A DNA stretch of 64,000 nt, taken from positions 2,666,001 through 2,730,000 of the forward strand of contig NZ_CP122458.1 of the NCBI RefSeq assembly GCF_032598905.1, in the 5' to 3' direction. Each line of letters begins with the position of its first letter. The stretch's first letter is position 1. Source of the stretch: Streptomyces sp. 11x1. GTDB taxonomy: Bacteria; Actinomycetota; Actinomycetes; Streptomycetales; Streptomycetaceae. The notes beneath the pieces were generated by a model. That model made no database searches. It had not been told where the DNA came from and saw only the letters and a program-made list of their open reading frames with translations. Below are positions 1-9,028 of this stretch, piece after piece. A program made the position numbers and the translations under genes.

Positions 1-98
1 GTACTCCAGTACGCGAGTCAGTGCCCGGCACGCCGAGAACACACTCCCCCGGTCTCTGCTGCGCTCGACCGGGAGGTACCCCCACGACGCCGCCAGCC

Positions 99-111
99 CG
101 CCCTTCGGGCG
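99..111. terminator. Short hairpin downstream of the DUF3159 gene
   Basis: A perfect 5-bp stem (CGCCC / GGGCG) closes a TTC loop about 25 bases past the DUF3159 stop codon on the minus strand. There is no T-run, so a role in termination is only plausible. The remaining bases from 1 to 135 show no gene that I can support. Confidence 0.3.
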
Positions 112-135
112 ACGACGGGAAGTTGACGACAGGGC

Positions 136-894
136 CTAGTCCCCCGCCCGAGCGGCAGCCTTCCGCTCCTCCGCCGCCCGCTCTTCCGCCTCCATCTCGG
201 CGAACACGTCGATCGGGGCCGGCGCCTTGGCCAGGAAGATCCAGGTCAGCCAGACCGCGAGCAGGAACGGCGGGATCTTCAGAGCGATGAGGACCCAGCC
301 CAGCTGTGTGGTGTCGGCCCACCAGTACAGCGGGAAGAGGATGGCGCACTTGCCGAGCAGGATCGCGCCCCAGGCGTAACTCGCCTTCGCGTACGCCTTC
401 TTGCGCCCGGGGTTGCGGGTCCGCCAGGACAGGTTCTCCTTGAAGACCGGGCCGAGCATCAGGCCGATCAGCGGCACACCGGCCAGCGTCGTGATGATGT
501 ACGCGCAGCCGAGGCCCAGCGTGTAGAGCATGCCCGGGAGATAGAAGTCCTTGGCGTTGCCGGTCATCATCGCGAAGACCACACCGAAGGCGACCCCGAA
601 GACACCGCTGAAGGCGTGCTTGACGGTGTCCTTCATGACCAGCCGCACCACGACCAGCAGGACGGAGACGCCGAGGGCCGCGAGGGCCGCCGAGTGCAGG
701 TCCTTGTTGATCGTGTAGATGGAGACGAAGAGCAGGCCCGGGAGCACGGTCTCGACCATGCCGCGCACGCCACCGAACGCCTCGAACAGCGCGGCCTCCG
801 TCACCGCCCTGGAGTCGTGCGAGCCGTCCTGTCCGCCCTCGGCGTCCTGGACGCCGCGCTGGGCGTCTTCCGTCGGCTTGTCGAGCGACGTCAC
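136..894 (-). CDS. DUF3159 family integral membrane protein
   Basis: A 252-residue membrane protein of unknown function. After a charged N-terminus of about 45 residues come roughly six hydrophobic segments (around residues 50-70, 75-90, 98-112, 120-145, 175-195 and 200-225). The charged C-terminal tail is rich in Glu, Ala and Arg. Length and sequence fit the actinobacterial DUF3159 family. The GTG start lies 3 nt after the stop of the OB-fold gene, so the two are almost certainly one transcript. No catalytic motif is evident; the name is a family label and not a function. Confidence 0.85.
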   Translation of the reverse strand: MTSLDKPTEDAQRGVQDAEGGQDGSHDSRAVTEAALFEAFGGVRGMVETVLPGLLFVSIYTINKDLHSAALAALGVSVLLVVVRLVMKDTVKHAFSGVFGVAFGVVFAMMTGNAKDFYLPGMLYTLGLGCAYIITTLAGVPLIGLMLGPVFKENLSWRTRNPGRKKAYAKASYAWGAILLGKCAILFPLYWWADTTQLGWVLIALKIPPFLLAVWLTWIFLAKAPAPIDVFAEMEAEERAAEERKAAARAGD

Positions 895-897
895 CGG

Positions 898-1296
898 CTA
901 CTCCCGTCCGAGCGGTCTGAGTTCGTACTTCGGATTGAACAGCACTCTACGGCCCCGGCTCATCGAGATCCGGCCGGATGCGATCAGCTTGCGCCCCGGC
1001 TCTATCCCGACGATGGAGCGTCTGCCGAGCCACACGACGTCCAGGGCGGCCGAACCGTCGAAGAGCTCGGCCTCCAGTGCCGGGACACCGGCCCGGGGGC
1101 GCAGCGTGACCGTGCGCAAGGTACCAGTAACGGTCACTATCTGTCGGTCGTGACAGTCACATATGCGCGTGCAGCCGGCGGTGTCCGCGTCCTCGCGCAG
1201 CTCCTCCGACTCCAGGTCCGTCTGGGACGAGGAGAGCCGGTCGAGCATGCGCCGGAACCGGCCCGCCGGCTTCTCGGAACGAGGAACAGCACTCAT
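898..1296 (-). CDS. OB-fold nucleic-acid-binding domain protein
   Basis: A 132-residue protein starting at the ATG that reads MSAVPRSEKP; an in-frame extension further upstream looks non-coding. Residues about 50-120 form a compact beta-rich region (VTVTGTLRTVTLRPR, then ALDVVWLGRR) typical of small OB-fold proteins that bind single-stranded nucleic acid, such as RecG-wedge-like domains. A conserved-looking CxxxC pair (CTRIC) precedes it. It is the first gene of a two-gene unit with the DUF3159 membrane protein. The precise ligand is unknown. Confidence 0.8.
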   Translation of the reverse strand: MSAVPRSEKPAGRFRRMLDRLSSSQTDLESEELREDADTAGCTRICDCHDRQIVTVTGTLRTVTLRPRAGVPALEAELFDGSAALDVVWLGRRSIVGIEPGRKLIASGRISMSRGRRVLFNPKYELRPLGRE

Positions 1297-1370
1297 GACA
1301 AAAAGCCTACCGGGGCCCGCCGACAGTCCAGCACCCCGTGCGGGGCGGACCTTCGCCGGCTCTCCCGGTC

Positions 1371-2054
1371 TCACTTCTCGAAGCGGTAGCCCATCCCCGC
1401 CTCGGTGATGAAGTGCCTGGGCCGGGAGGGGTCGCCCTCCAGCTTGCGCCGCAGTTGCGCCATGTAGACCCGCAGATAGTTGGTCTCGGTGCCGTACGAG
1501 GGCCCCCACACCTCCTGGAGCAGCTGCTTCTGGCTGACCAGGCGCCCGGTGTTGCGGACCAGCACCTCCAGCAGGTGCCACTCGGTGGGGGTGAGCCGGA
1601 CGTCCCTGCCGTCCCGGTTCACCTTCTTCGCGGCCAGGTCGACGGTGAAGTCGTCCGTCTCCACGATCACGTCGCCGTCCTCGCCGCCCACGGGCTCCGC
1701 GCGGCGGACGGCGGCCCGCAGCCGGGCGAGCAGCTCGTCCATGCCGAAGGGCTTGGTGACGTAGTCGTCGGCGCCAGCGTCGAGGGCCTCGACCTTCTCG
1801 TCGGAGGTGTGCCGGGCGGAGAGCACGATGATCGGCACCCGGGTCCAGCCGCGGAGTCCCTTGATCACCTCGACGCCGTCCATGTCGGGCAGTCCGAGGT
1901 CGAGCACGACGACGTCGGGGTGCCGGGCCGCGGCGAGGGCGAGCGCGCTCGCCCCGTCGTGGGCGGTGTCGGCCTCGTACTTGCGGGCCTTCAGGTTGAT
2001 CACGAGCGCACGCACGATCTGCGGCTCGTCGTCGACCACGAGCACTCTGGTCAT
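1371..2054 (-). CDS. kdpE: KdpE-type OmpR-family response regulator
   Basis: A 227-residue response regulator. The receiver domain occupies about residues 1-120, with acidic pocket DDE at 8-10, phospho-acceptor Asp52 (VVVLDLGLPD) and the switch Lys in VTKPF. A C-terminal OmpR/PhoB winged helix follows, ending in the GMGYRFEK signature. It lies 58 nt downstream of kdpD in the same direction, so the pair is co-transcribed. In known systems KdpE activates the KdpFABC potassium pump under potassium limitation. No kdpFABC genes are in this window, so its targets must be elsewhere on the chromosome. Confidence 0.9.
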   Translation of the reverse strand: MTRVLVVDDEPQIVRALVINLKARKYEADTAHDGASALALAAARHPDVVVLDLGLPDMDGVEVIKGLRGWTRVPIIVLSARHTSDEKVEALDAGADDYVTKPFGMDELLARLRAAVRRAEPVGGEDGDVIVETDDFTVDLAAKKVNRDGRDVRLTPTEWHLLEVLVRNTGRLVSQKQLLQEVWGPSYGTETNYLRVYMAQLRRKLEGDPSRPRHFITEAGMGYRFEK

Positions 2055-2112
2055 ACGGCCCGCCTCAGGTGCCGCATCATGGGCCGCCTCACTTGCCCCC
2101 TCAGCTGCCGCC

Positions 2113-4755
2113 TCATGTGGTTCGCCTCTCTGCCGATGTGGCCGTGCCGACCGGTGCGTCGGCGGTCCGGTCCGCCGACGGGACGGCGTCCGCCGATGTA
2201 GACGTGTCCGCGGCCGGGTCGGTGCCCGACGAGGAGTCCGTGACGGGCCCGGAGCCGTTCTGTGCGGCCCTCACGGTCAGCACCATGGTGAGGCCGCCGC
2301 CGGGGGTGTCCTCCGCGTCGAGCGTGCCGCCCATGGCCTCGGCGAAGCCCCGGGCGACCGCGAGACCCAGGCCGACGCCGGCCCCGCGCGGGGCGTCGCC
2401 ATGGCGCTGGAAGGGGGCGAAGATGCGGTCCTTGGCCTCGTCGGGGACGCCGGGGCCGCGGTCGGCGACCCGGACCTCGACGCGGCCGGCGAGAGCGCTC
2501 GCGGAGACCTGGACGGGCGTTGCGGGCGGGCTGTACTTGACGGCGTTCTCGACGATGTTGGCCACGGAGCGCTCCAGCAGGCCGGGGTCGACGGCGACCA
2601 TGGGCAGACTCTCGGGTATCTCCAGCCCGACGCTGCCCTCGGGGACGCCGCCGAGCGCCATGGGCACCACCTCGTCGAGGTCGATCTCGCGGATCAGGGT
2701 GGTGACCGTGCCGGTCTGCAGGCGGGACATGTCGAGGAGGTTGCCCACGAGGTGGTCGAGCCGGTCGGCGCCGTCCTCGATCCCTGCGAGCAGTTCGGCC
2801 TCGTCCTCCTCCGACCAGGCCACGTCGTCGGAGCGCAGGGAGGACACGGCGGCCTTGATGCCGGCCAGCGGGGTGCGCAGGTCGTGGCTGACGGCGGCGA
2901 GCAGCGCGGTGCGGATGCGGTTGCCCTCGGCCAGCGCCTTGGCCTGGTCGGCCTCCTGCTGGAGACGTCGGCGGTCCAGGACGACCACGGCCTGGGCGGC
3001 GAACGCGGCCAGCACCCGGCGGTCCTCGGCGGGCAGGACGCGGCCGGAGAGGGCGAGCGCCGTGTGGTCGCCGACCGGCATGTCCACGTCCGCGGCCTCG
3101 GGCCGGTCCATCTGCCGGGGACCCACGCTGCCCGCGCAGGTCCACGGGTCGACCTCGCTCTCGCGCTCCAGCAGGGCCACCGACTCCATGCCGAAGGTTT
3201 CGCACACCCGTTCGAGGAGTGCCTCCAGGCTGGTCTCCCCGCGCAGCACACTGCCCGCGAGGAAGGACAGGATCTCCGACTCGGCGCGCAGCCTGGCCGC
3301 CTGGTGCGTGCGCCGGGCCGCGAGGTCCACCACGGAGGCCACCGCCACCGCGACCCCTATGAAGACCACGATGGCGACGATGTTCGTCGGGTCGTCGATC
3401 GTCAGCGTGTGCACGGGCTGGGTGAAGAACCAGTTGAGCAGCAGCGAGCCCAGCACGGCCGCGGCCAGGGCGGGCAGCAGACCGCCGAGCAGGGCCGCGG
3501 CCACCGTGAGCGTCAGGAAGAGCAGCATGTCGTTTGCGAGACCGAGGTCGGTCTCGAAGTTGGCCAGCAGCGGCGCGAGCAGCACCGGCCCGGCCGTCCC
3601 CACCAGCCAGCCCCAGATCGTCCGGGCCCGGCCGAGCCGTGCGCCCCGGGCGACGGGCAGGCCGCGCCCCTTGCCCGCCTCGTCGTGCGTGATCAGGTGG
3701 ACGTCCAGGTCGGGCCCGGAGTCCCGGGCGACGGTGGCGCCGACGCCCGGACCGAAGACGTACTGCCAGCTCTTGCGGCGCGAGACGCCCAGCACGATCT
3801 GGGTGGCGTTCACCCCGCGCGCGAAGGCCAGCAGCGCGGCGGGGATGTCGTCGCCGACGACGTGGTGGAAGGTGCCGCCGAGGTCCTCGACGAGGGTGCG
3901 CTGGACGGCGAGTTCCTTGGGCGAGGCGGAGGTCAGCCCGTCGCTGCGGGCGATGTAGACGGCCATGACCTCGCCGCCCGCACCCTTCTCGGCGAGCCGG
4001 GCGGCTCTCCGCAGCAGGGTCCGCCCTTCGGGGCCGCCGGTCAGCCCGACCACGATCCGCTCGCGGGAGCCCCATATCCGCGACACCTGGTGCTCGCTGC
4101 GGTAGGCGTTGAGGTACTCGTCGACCCGGTCCGCCACCCACAGCAGCGCCAGCTCCCGCAGGGCGGTCAGGTTCCCGGGGCGGAAGTAGTTCGACAGCGC
4201 GGCGTCCACCTTGTCCGGCTGGTAGACGTTGCCGTGCGCCATCCGTCGCCGGAGCGCCTGCGGCGACATGTCGACCAGCTCGATCTGGTCCGCCCGCCGC
4301 ACCACCTCGTCGGGGACGGTCTCGCGCTGCCGTACGCCGGTTATGGACTCGACGACGTCACCGAGCGACTCCAGGTGCTGGATGTTGACGGTCGAGACCA
4401 CGTCGACACCGGCGGCGAGCAGATCCTCGACGTCCTGCCAGCGCTTGCCGTTGCGGGAACCGGGCACATTGGTGTGGGCCAGCTCGTCCACGAGGGCGAC
4501 CCGGGGCCGCCGGGCGAGCACGGCGGCCACGTCCATCTCGGTGAAGACCGAGTCGCGGTACTCCAGCGTCCGGCGGGGAACCTGCTCCAACCCGTGCAGC
4601 ATCACCTCGGTGCGTGGCCGACCGTGGTGCTCCACGACGGCCACCACGCAGTCGGTGCCGCGCTCGATCCGGCGGTGCGCTTCGGACAGCATGGCGTACG
4701 TCTTGCCGACGCCCGGTGCCGCACCGAGGTAGATCCGAAGCTTTCCGCGCCCCAT
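2113..4755 (-). CDS. kdpD: KdpD-type sensor histidine kinase
   Basis: An 880-residue sensor kinase starting at MGRGKLRIYL, preceded by a purine-rich GGGAAG; the longer upstream frame is rejected because homologs begin here. Order: KdpD N-terminal domain with Walker A GAAPGVGKT (11-19); a universal-stress-protein-like domain (about 233-350); four membrane helices (about 380-475); a GAF-like region; a HisKA domain with phospho-acceptor His624 (VSHDLRTPL); and an HATPase domain. It phosphorylates KdpE. Known KdpD proteins respond to potassium and osmotic stress, and the N-terminal domain binds cyclic-di-AMP in some bacteria. The pump operon is absent from the neighbourhood. Confidence 0.92.
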   Translation of the reverse strand: MGRGKLRIYLGAAPGVGKTYAMLSEAHRRIERGTDCVVAVVEHHGRPRTEVMLHGLEQVPRRTLEYRDSVFTEMDVAAVLARRPRVALVDELAHTNVPGSRNGKRWQDVEDLLAAGVDVVSTVNIQHLESLGDVVESITGVRQRETVPDEVVRRADQIELVDMSPQALRRRMAHGNVYQPDKVDAALSNYFRPGNLTALRELALLWVADRVDEYLNAYRSEHQVSRIWGSRERIVVGLTGGPEGRTLLRRAARLAEKGAGGEVMAVYIARSDGLTSASPKELAVQRTLVEDLGGTFHHVVGDDIPAALLAFARGVNATQIVLGVSRRKSWQYVFGPGVGATVARDSGPDLDVHLITHDEAGKGRGLPVARGARLGRARTIWGWLVGTAGPVLLAPLLANFETDLGLANDMLLFLTLTVAAALLGGLLPALAAAVLGSLLLNWFFTQPVHTLTIDDPTNIVAIVVFIGVAVAVASVVDLAARRTHQAARLRAESEILSFLAGSVLRGETSLEALLERVCETFGMESVALLERESEVDPWTCAGSVGPRQMDRPEAADVDMPVGDHTALALSGRVLPAEDRRVLAAFAAQAVVVLDRRRLQQEADQAKALAEGNRIRTALLAAVSHDLRTPLAGIKAAVSSLRSDDVAWSEEDEAELLAGIEDGADRLDHLVGNLLDMSRLQTGTVTTLIREIDLDEVVPMALGGVPEGSVGLEIPESLPMVAVDPGLLERSVANIVENAVKYSPPATPVQVSASALAGRVEVRVADRGPGVPDEAKDRIFAPFQRHGDAPRGAGVGLGLAVARGFAEAMGGTLDAEDTPGGGLTMVLTVRAAQNGSGPVTDSSSGTDPAADTSTSADAVPSADRTADAPVGTATSAERRTT

Positions 4756-4829
4756 GTCCCCATTGTCTTCCCGTGACCACTGCCCACGCAGCGTCGACCT
4801 TACGGCCAATAATCACGGCAAAAAGGACA

Positions 4830-4850
4830 GAGGCGGCCGGGGGCCGCCTC
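4830..4850 (-). terminator. Rho-independent terminator after the DUF3710 gene
   Basis: A perfect 9-bp stem GAGGCGGCC / GGCCGCCTC with a 3-nt loop. On the minus strand it is followed a few bases later by a T-run (the A-run at 4820-4824 on the plus strand). It ends the thioesterase-dut-DUF3710 transcript just before the kdpD leader. Confidence 0.75.
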
Positions 4851-4946
4851 TTTGACACAACTCTGACGCCGGCGCCCCGAGGGGCGCGGGGAACTGCACG
4901 ACCGGTCGCGCGGACCCGCAGTTCCCTGACGGCCTCGGTCGGACGG

Positions 4947-5723
4947 CTAGCGCACCTCGGTGATCTCCGGCCCGCGCTGCAGCTGTCCCATGCCGCCGGA
5001 GAAGCGGGAGCCGGCCTGCTCCTCCTGCTGGACCCCCTCGGGGACCATCTGCGCGTCGTTCGGCAGCTTCAGGACGATCGGGTCACGCGGAGCCATGGGG
5101 CCCTCACCGCGGACGACGACCGTGTCCCGGAAGATCTGCTCCAGCAGCCCGGCGGTCTGCGGCTCCACCGCACCCCGCCCGGAGATCACTCCGCGCAGGA
5201 ACCAACGGGGCCCGTCCACACCGACGAAGCGGACCACCTGGAAGCCACCCGTGCCGTCCGGCAGCTGCACCGGCACCTGAGCGCGGAGCTCCCAGCCCAG
5301 CGGACCCTCGACCTCGTCGATGACCCCGCCCTGCTGGGTGATGCCGGAGGCGATCTCCTCGCGGACCTCGCCCCAGATGCCCTCGCGCTTGGGCGCGGCG
5401 AAGGCCTGCAGCTGGACCGCGCTGTCGCGCAGCACGACGGTCGCGGCGACGATCGCGTCACCGGCGACCTCCACCCGCAGCTCCATGCCGTCGACTCCGG
5501 GCACGAAGATGCCACCGAGGTCGACCCGGCCCTCGCCGGGCTCGCGCACCTCGGAGCTGTCCCACGGCCCGTCCGGCCGGGGCTCGGGCTCCAGCCGCAC
5601 GCGCTCCCGCTCGACGTCCGCCTCAGCGTCGGCTTCCCCGGCAACGCCGTCGACCTGCTCGGCCTCGCTCGCCGCGTCCGCCGCGTCCTCAGCGGAACCC
5701 TTCTTCTTGCGACGTCCGAACAC
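4947..5723 (-). CDS. DUF3710 family protein
   Basis: A 258-residue protein of unknown function, typical in length and sequence for actinobacterial DUF3710. The GTG start (VFGRRKKKG) is chosen because GGAAGG sits 8-13 nt upstream and the gene then begins 1 nt beyond the dut stop; a longer frame runs back through dut and is spurious. The N-terminus is basic (RRKKK), followed by an acidic Ala/Glu-rich stretch to about residue 55 and a globular body (about 65-230). There is no signal peptide or membrane segment. Linkage to dut is conserved in streptomycetes as I recall, but no function follows from that. Confidence 0.88.
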   Translation of the reverse strand: MFGRRKKKGSAEDAADAASEAEQVDGVAGEADAEADVERERVRLEPEPRPDGPWDSSEVREPGEGRVDLGGIFVPGVDGMELRVEVAGDAIVAATVVLRDSAVQLQAFAAPKREGIWGEVREEIASGITQQGGVIDEVEGPLGWELRAQVPVQLPDGTGGFQVVRFVGVDGPRWFLRGVISGRGAVEPQTAGLLEQIFRDTVVVRGEGPMAPRDPIVLKLPNDAQMVPEGVQQEEQAGSRFSGGMGQLQRGPEITEVR

Positions 5724-5724
5724 G

Positions 5725-6273
5725 TCACTGTCCTTCCCGGTCGGATACGACCGAAGCGTATCGATTCCCACCCGTTGTGCCGCTTGTGCTGCTTGTGCCG
5801 CTTGCTCCGTCCACGGCGGCATGACCGCCGGTGGACCCGAAGCCCCCCTCGGCCCGCGCCGAGTCGGGAAGCTCCGCCACCTCCTGGAAGCGCACCTTCT
5901 CGACCTGCTGGACGACCAGTTGGGCAATCCGGTCGAAGCGCTCGAACCGTACGGCTTCATACGGGTCGAGATTCACCACGATCACCTTGATCTCCCCACG
6001 GTACCCGGCATCAACCGTCCCCGGGGCATTCACCAGGGCGACGCCGCAGCGGGCGGCGAGACCGGAGCGTGGGTGCACGAAGGCCGCGTACCCCTCGGGG
6101 AGCGCGATGGACACCCCTGTGGGCAGCACGGCACGTTCGCCGGGCTTCAACTCCCGGCTCTCCGTGGTGCGCAGATCGGCGCCCGCGTCACCGGGCCGCG
6201 CGTAGTCCGGCAGCGGCACGTCGGGGTCGACGCGCCGGACGAGGACCTCGAGAGGGGGACGGCCGCCGCTCAC
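5725..6273 (-). CDS. dut: Deoxyuridine 5'-triphosphate nucleotidohydrolase (dUTPase)
   Basis: A trimeric-type dUTPase of 182 residues that hydrolyses dUTP to dUMP and pyrophosphate, keeping uracil out of DNA and supplying dUMP for thymidylate synthesis. The five family motifs are visible in order: PGDAGADL, PRSGLAAR, GTVDAGYRGEI, RIAQLVV and the C-terminal GGFGSTGGH that closes over the active site. After motif 5 comes a Ser/Gly/Thr-rich tail of about 30 residues. The GTG start overlaps the thioesterase stop (GTGA) and the stop lies 1 nt before DUF3710, indicating translational coupling. Confidence 0.95.
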   Translation of the reverse strand: MSGGRPPLEVLVRRVDPDVPLPDYARPGDAGADLRTTESRELKPGERAVLPTGVSIALPEGYAAFVHPRSGLAARCGVALVNAPGTVDAGYRGEIKVIVVNLDPYEAVRFERFDRIAQLVVQQVEKVRFQEVAELPDSARAEGGFGSTGGHAAVDGASGTSSTSGTTGGNRYASVVSDREGQ

Positions 6274-6854
6274 GGGTTCACCTCGAAGGCTCGGGCCCGC
6301 CGTACCTGGTCCGGGTCCTTCATGGCTGCCTGGATCTCCTCCTCGCGGCCGTGGTCGATGAAGTGGTCGACCTTGACCTCGACGAAGAGCGCGTCGGCAC
6401 GGACGGCCAGCGGTCCGTCGGGGCCACCGACGCGTCCCTCGGCCCGCGCGAAGATCTTCCGTCCGGCCACGGCCGTGACCTCGGCCCTCAGATGCAGCAC
6501 GGCCCCCACGGGGACGGGCTGCAGGAAGTCGGTCTCCAGGCGTCCGGTCACCGCGATGGTGCGCAGCAGCCAGGTGAGGGAGCCGAGGGTCTCGTCCAGG
6601 GCGCTGGCCAGGACCCCGCCGTGGGCCAGTCCCGGAGCGCCTTGGTGCGCGGGCCGCACGGTGAACTCGGCGGTGAGAGTGACACCTTCGCCGGCCCTGG
6701 CCTCCAGGTGCAGCCCGTGGGGCTGCTCGCCACCACAGCCGAAACACTGCCCGTAGTGCGCGCCGAGCAGCTCACCGGGGGCGGGTGCCTCGGGATGGCG
6801 TACGGGCGCCGTGGCGTCCGCCGGGGGCCGCAGGGCCGCGGAAGTACCTCTCAC
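6270..6854 (-). CDS. PaaI-family hotdog-fold thioesterase
   Basis: A 194-residue hotdog-fold protein. Residues about 75-90 carry the PaaI-type active-site stretch (LAHGGVLASALDE), which positions the acyl-CoA thioester near the central helix. A Cys-rich N-terminal patch (QCFGCGGEQ, residues about 36-44) may bind a metal or simply be the common FGCG motif of this family. It starts with GTG and its stop codon overlaps the dut start, so it is the first gene of a three-gene coupled unit with dut and DUF3710. The acyl substrate cannot be deduced. Confidence 0.82.
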   Translation of the reverse strand: MRGTSAALRPPADATAPVRHPEAPAPGELLGAHYGQCFGCGGEQPHGLHLEARAGEGVTLTAEFTVRPAHQGAPGLAHGGVLASALDETLGSLTWLLRTIAVTGRLETDFLQPVPVGAVLHLRAEVTAVAGRKIFARAEGRVGGPDGPLAVRADALFVEVKVDHFIDHGREEEIQAAMKDPDQVRRARAFEVNP

Positions 6855-6967
6855 AGCCGCAGACCTTACCCGCCCGTCAGCGTCCGGCCATCGCCCCTAC
6901 GGGCAGGGTTTCCCCTCGGACGCCCCTACGTCCGGGGCCGGAGGGTCCGCGTGCCAAGCTTGACGCC

Positions 6968-7432
6968 ATGCAGCTCTCCGTCCCGCCGTACGAAGAACGG
7001 CTCACGGCTCCCCGCGCCTGGTGGCTCGTCTGCCTCCTGGTCGGCGTCTCGATGGCCCTGATCATGCTGCCGTTCGGCACGCTCCCCCTGCTGGGCGGCC
7101 TCGTGGGCGGGACCGCGATCGCCGCGGTCGTCACCAGTTCCTACGGCTCGATCCGCATCCGTGTCGTCGGCGACTCCCTGATCGCGGGCGAGGCGAGAAT
7201 CCCGGTGAGCGCCCTCGGCGAACCGGAGATCCTGGACCGGGAGGAGGCGCAGGCCTGGCGCACGCACAAGGCCAACCCCCACGCCTTCATGCTCCTGCGC
7301 GCCTACATCCCGACGGCCCTTCGCATCCCGATCACTGACCCGAACGACCCGACCCCCTACGTCTACCTGTCCACCCGAAACCCCGAAGCCGTCGTCGCGG
7401 CCCTGGCAGCGGCGAGGAAAACGACGGCGTAG
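6968..7432 (+). CDS. DUF3093 family membrane protein
   Basis: A 154-residue protein whose ATG start (MQLSVPPYEERL) is in line with homologs; a longer upstream frame is discarded. Two adjacent hydrophobic helices span about residues 17-55 (WWLVCLLVGVSMALIMLPFG, then LLGGLVGGTAIAAVV). A soluble beta-rich C-terminal domain (about 60-150) contains the family stretch YVYLSTRNPEAVVAAL. It is divergent from the thioesterase-dut operon and stands alone. Function is unknown. Confidence 0.87.
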   Translation: MQLSVPPYEERLTAPRAWWLVCLLVGVSMALIMLPFGTLPLLGGLVGGTAIAAVVTSSYGSIRIRVVGDSLIAGEARIPVSALGEPEILDREEAQAWRTHKANPHAFMLLRAYIPTALRIPITDPNDPTPYVYLSTRNPEAVVAALAAARKTTA

Positions 7433-8058
7433 CGAGCGTCCAGCGGTTCGACCGGCACGGCAGCCCCGCACGCGACCTGCTGGCCGACGACACACGGCGC
7501 CGCACGGCTCCCGGACGGACGCCGCGTGGCGACGCAGCGCGCGAGCTGTCGGCCACCCACAGCCCGACGCGGCCCACGGTCGGTCACCCAGCCATTCGCG
7601 GCGACACAGCACACGCCTCGCGGGCGGCGACCCATGGCAGCAGACAACCGGCTCGTCGGCCGGCGAGCCAACGCACGGCGACGCGGCGGGCTGCTCGGCG
7701 GCGGAACGCGGCGGGGCGCTTGGCGGCGGACGACATGTGGCGGCGCGGCGCGCGGCCGGGTCACCCGGCGCGAAACAGCCTCACGGCGGCGGAGTAGACC
7801 CACCACCCACCCGCACAGGCGTGCGAGAGTGCCCGGTTTTCCCTACTCAACCCTTACTGCCGAGAAGCCCCCCAGCCGCCGCACCGGCCCCTCCCACCGA
7901 GCCGCCCGTCGGCCGGTCCAGGCCCTACGATCCGGTCCGGGCACAGCCACGTTCCTCCCGCCGCAACGCCCATGAGCCACGACGGCGGCCCCCGGCGGTG
8001 CCGGACCGGGGCGCCCCCTCGATCGGCGCCACCCGCAGCCGACCGGCGGCGTCACGCG
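7433..8058. other. 626-bp intergenic region without a recognisable gene
   Basis: The region between the DUF3093 stop and the next gene's stop holds open frames on both strands, but none has streptomycete-like third-position bias, a ribosome site and a recognisable protein together. It is full of CGGCG-type runs and may be a decayed gene. No promoter, RNA or repeat stands out, apart from a hairpin (CGGCGGC / GCCGCCG, 8044-8068) that overlaps the stop of the minus-strand gene and could help terminate it. Confidence 0.5.
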
Positions 8059-9015
8059 TCAGCCGCCGCCGAGTTCCTTCGGCAGCTCCCCCACCGTCAG
8101 AGGATCCACCGGCTTCTCCAGCGGAGGCAGTTCCGGCAACGCCTCCCACGGCACCTGCATGCGCCGCAGGTCCTTGCGGATCCGCTCGGCCAGGTGCTTG
8201 GTGTCCCGGCGGTTCATGACCGCCCCCACCGCGGCACCGACCAGGAACGGCATCAGGTTCGGCAGATTGCGCACCATCCGTTTCATGATCTGCTGCCGCA
8301 GCTGCCGCTTCATCTGTCCACCGAGCGCCGAGTTGATCGTCGACGGCCTGGTCACGTCGATCCCGCGCTCACCGGACCACGAGTCCAGATAGGCGGTGCT
8401 GCGCTGCCGCAGATTCCCCGGCGGCCGCACCCCGTACACCTCGTGCAGCTCGGCGATGAGCTTCAGCTCGATCGCGGCGACGCCGGTGATCTCGGCGGCC
8501 AGCTCCGCAGGCATGGCGGGCGGCGTCGGCAGCATCGCCGCGGCCCCGACACCCGCCCCCACCGTGGAGGACGCGTTGGCCGCCCCCGCGACGAGCTTGT
8601 CGGCGATCTGCTCGGGTCCCAGCCCCGGGAACTGGGCGCGCAGGGTCGCGAGATCGCGCACGGGGATCCGTGGGGCGATCTCGATGACTCGGTCGGTGAT
8701 GTACGCGAGCCCCGCTCGGGCCCGGTCACCGCTCTTGCGGGCCCCGACCTTGAGGCCCTGTTTCACTCCGTCCCGGACGGCGGCGACGGCCGCGCGCCGC
8801 CTGGCGACCGGCGCCGGATCGTCCACCGGAACGGGCAGGCGTCCCTGCTCGTCCGTGGCCTTCCCCGACGCCGAACCGGACGCACGTTCGAGCGAGGCCG
8901 CTCCCTGTTCGGAGGAGCCCCGCTCGTCGTCACGCACGCCGTCGGAGCCGTCGTACGGCCCCTGGTCCGCCCCCTTGCGGGAGCGGCGCTTCCAAGGAGG
9001 GGTCGAGCCAGTCAC
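8059..9015 (-). CDS. Conserved hypothetical protein with hydrophobic Gly/Ala-rich core
   Basis: A 318-residue protein starting with GTG, of no function I can name. The first ~75 residues are polar and probably disordered. The core (about 85-280) is helical: KQGLKVGARKSG, then an Ala/Gly-rich stretch (residues about 145-185) that could insert in or lie against a membrane, and a second hydrophobic segment LMPFLVGAAVGAVMNRR with a glycine-zipper pattern. The layout recalls EcsC-like proteins, but the similarity is too weak to assign. The C-terminus is Pro/Leu/Glu-rich. It follows DUF4193 by 13 nt and is probably co-transcribed with it. Confidence 0.72.
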   Translation of the reverse strand: MTGSTPPWKRRSRKGADQGPYDGSDGVRDDERGSSEQGAASLERASGSASGKATDEQGRLPVPVDDPAPVARRRAAVAAVRDGVKQGLKVGARKSGDRARAGLAYITDRVIEIAPRIPVRDLATLRAQFPGLGPEQIADKLVAGAANASSTVGAGVGAAAMLPTPPAMPAELAAEITGVAAIELKLIAELHEVYGVRPPGNLRQRSTAYLDSWSGERGIDVTRPSTINSALGGQMKRQLRQQIMKRMVRNLPNLMPFLVGAAVGAVMNRRDTKHLAERIRKDLRRMQVPWEALPELPPLEKPVDPLTVGELPKELGGG

Positions 9016-9028
9016 GGCCGACCCTGCC

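Noticed and set aside
1807..4776. 989-residue open frame antisense to kdpED
   Set aside because: It is the mirror of a G+C-rich gene: the frame is kept open by codon bias in the real gene. It has no ribosome site and no recognisable domain.
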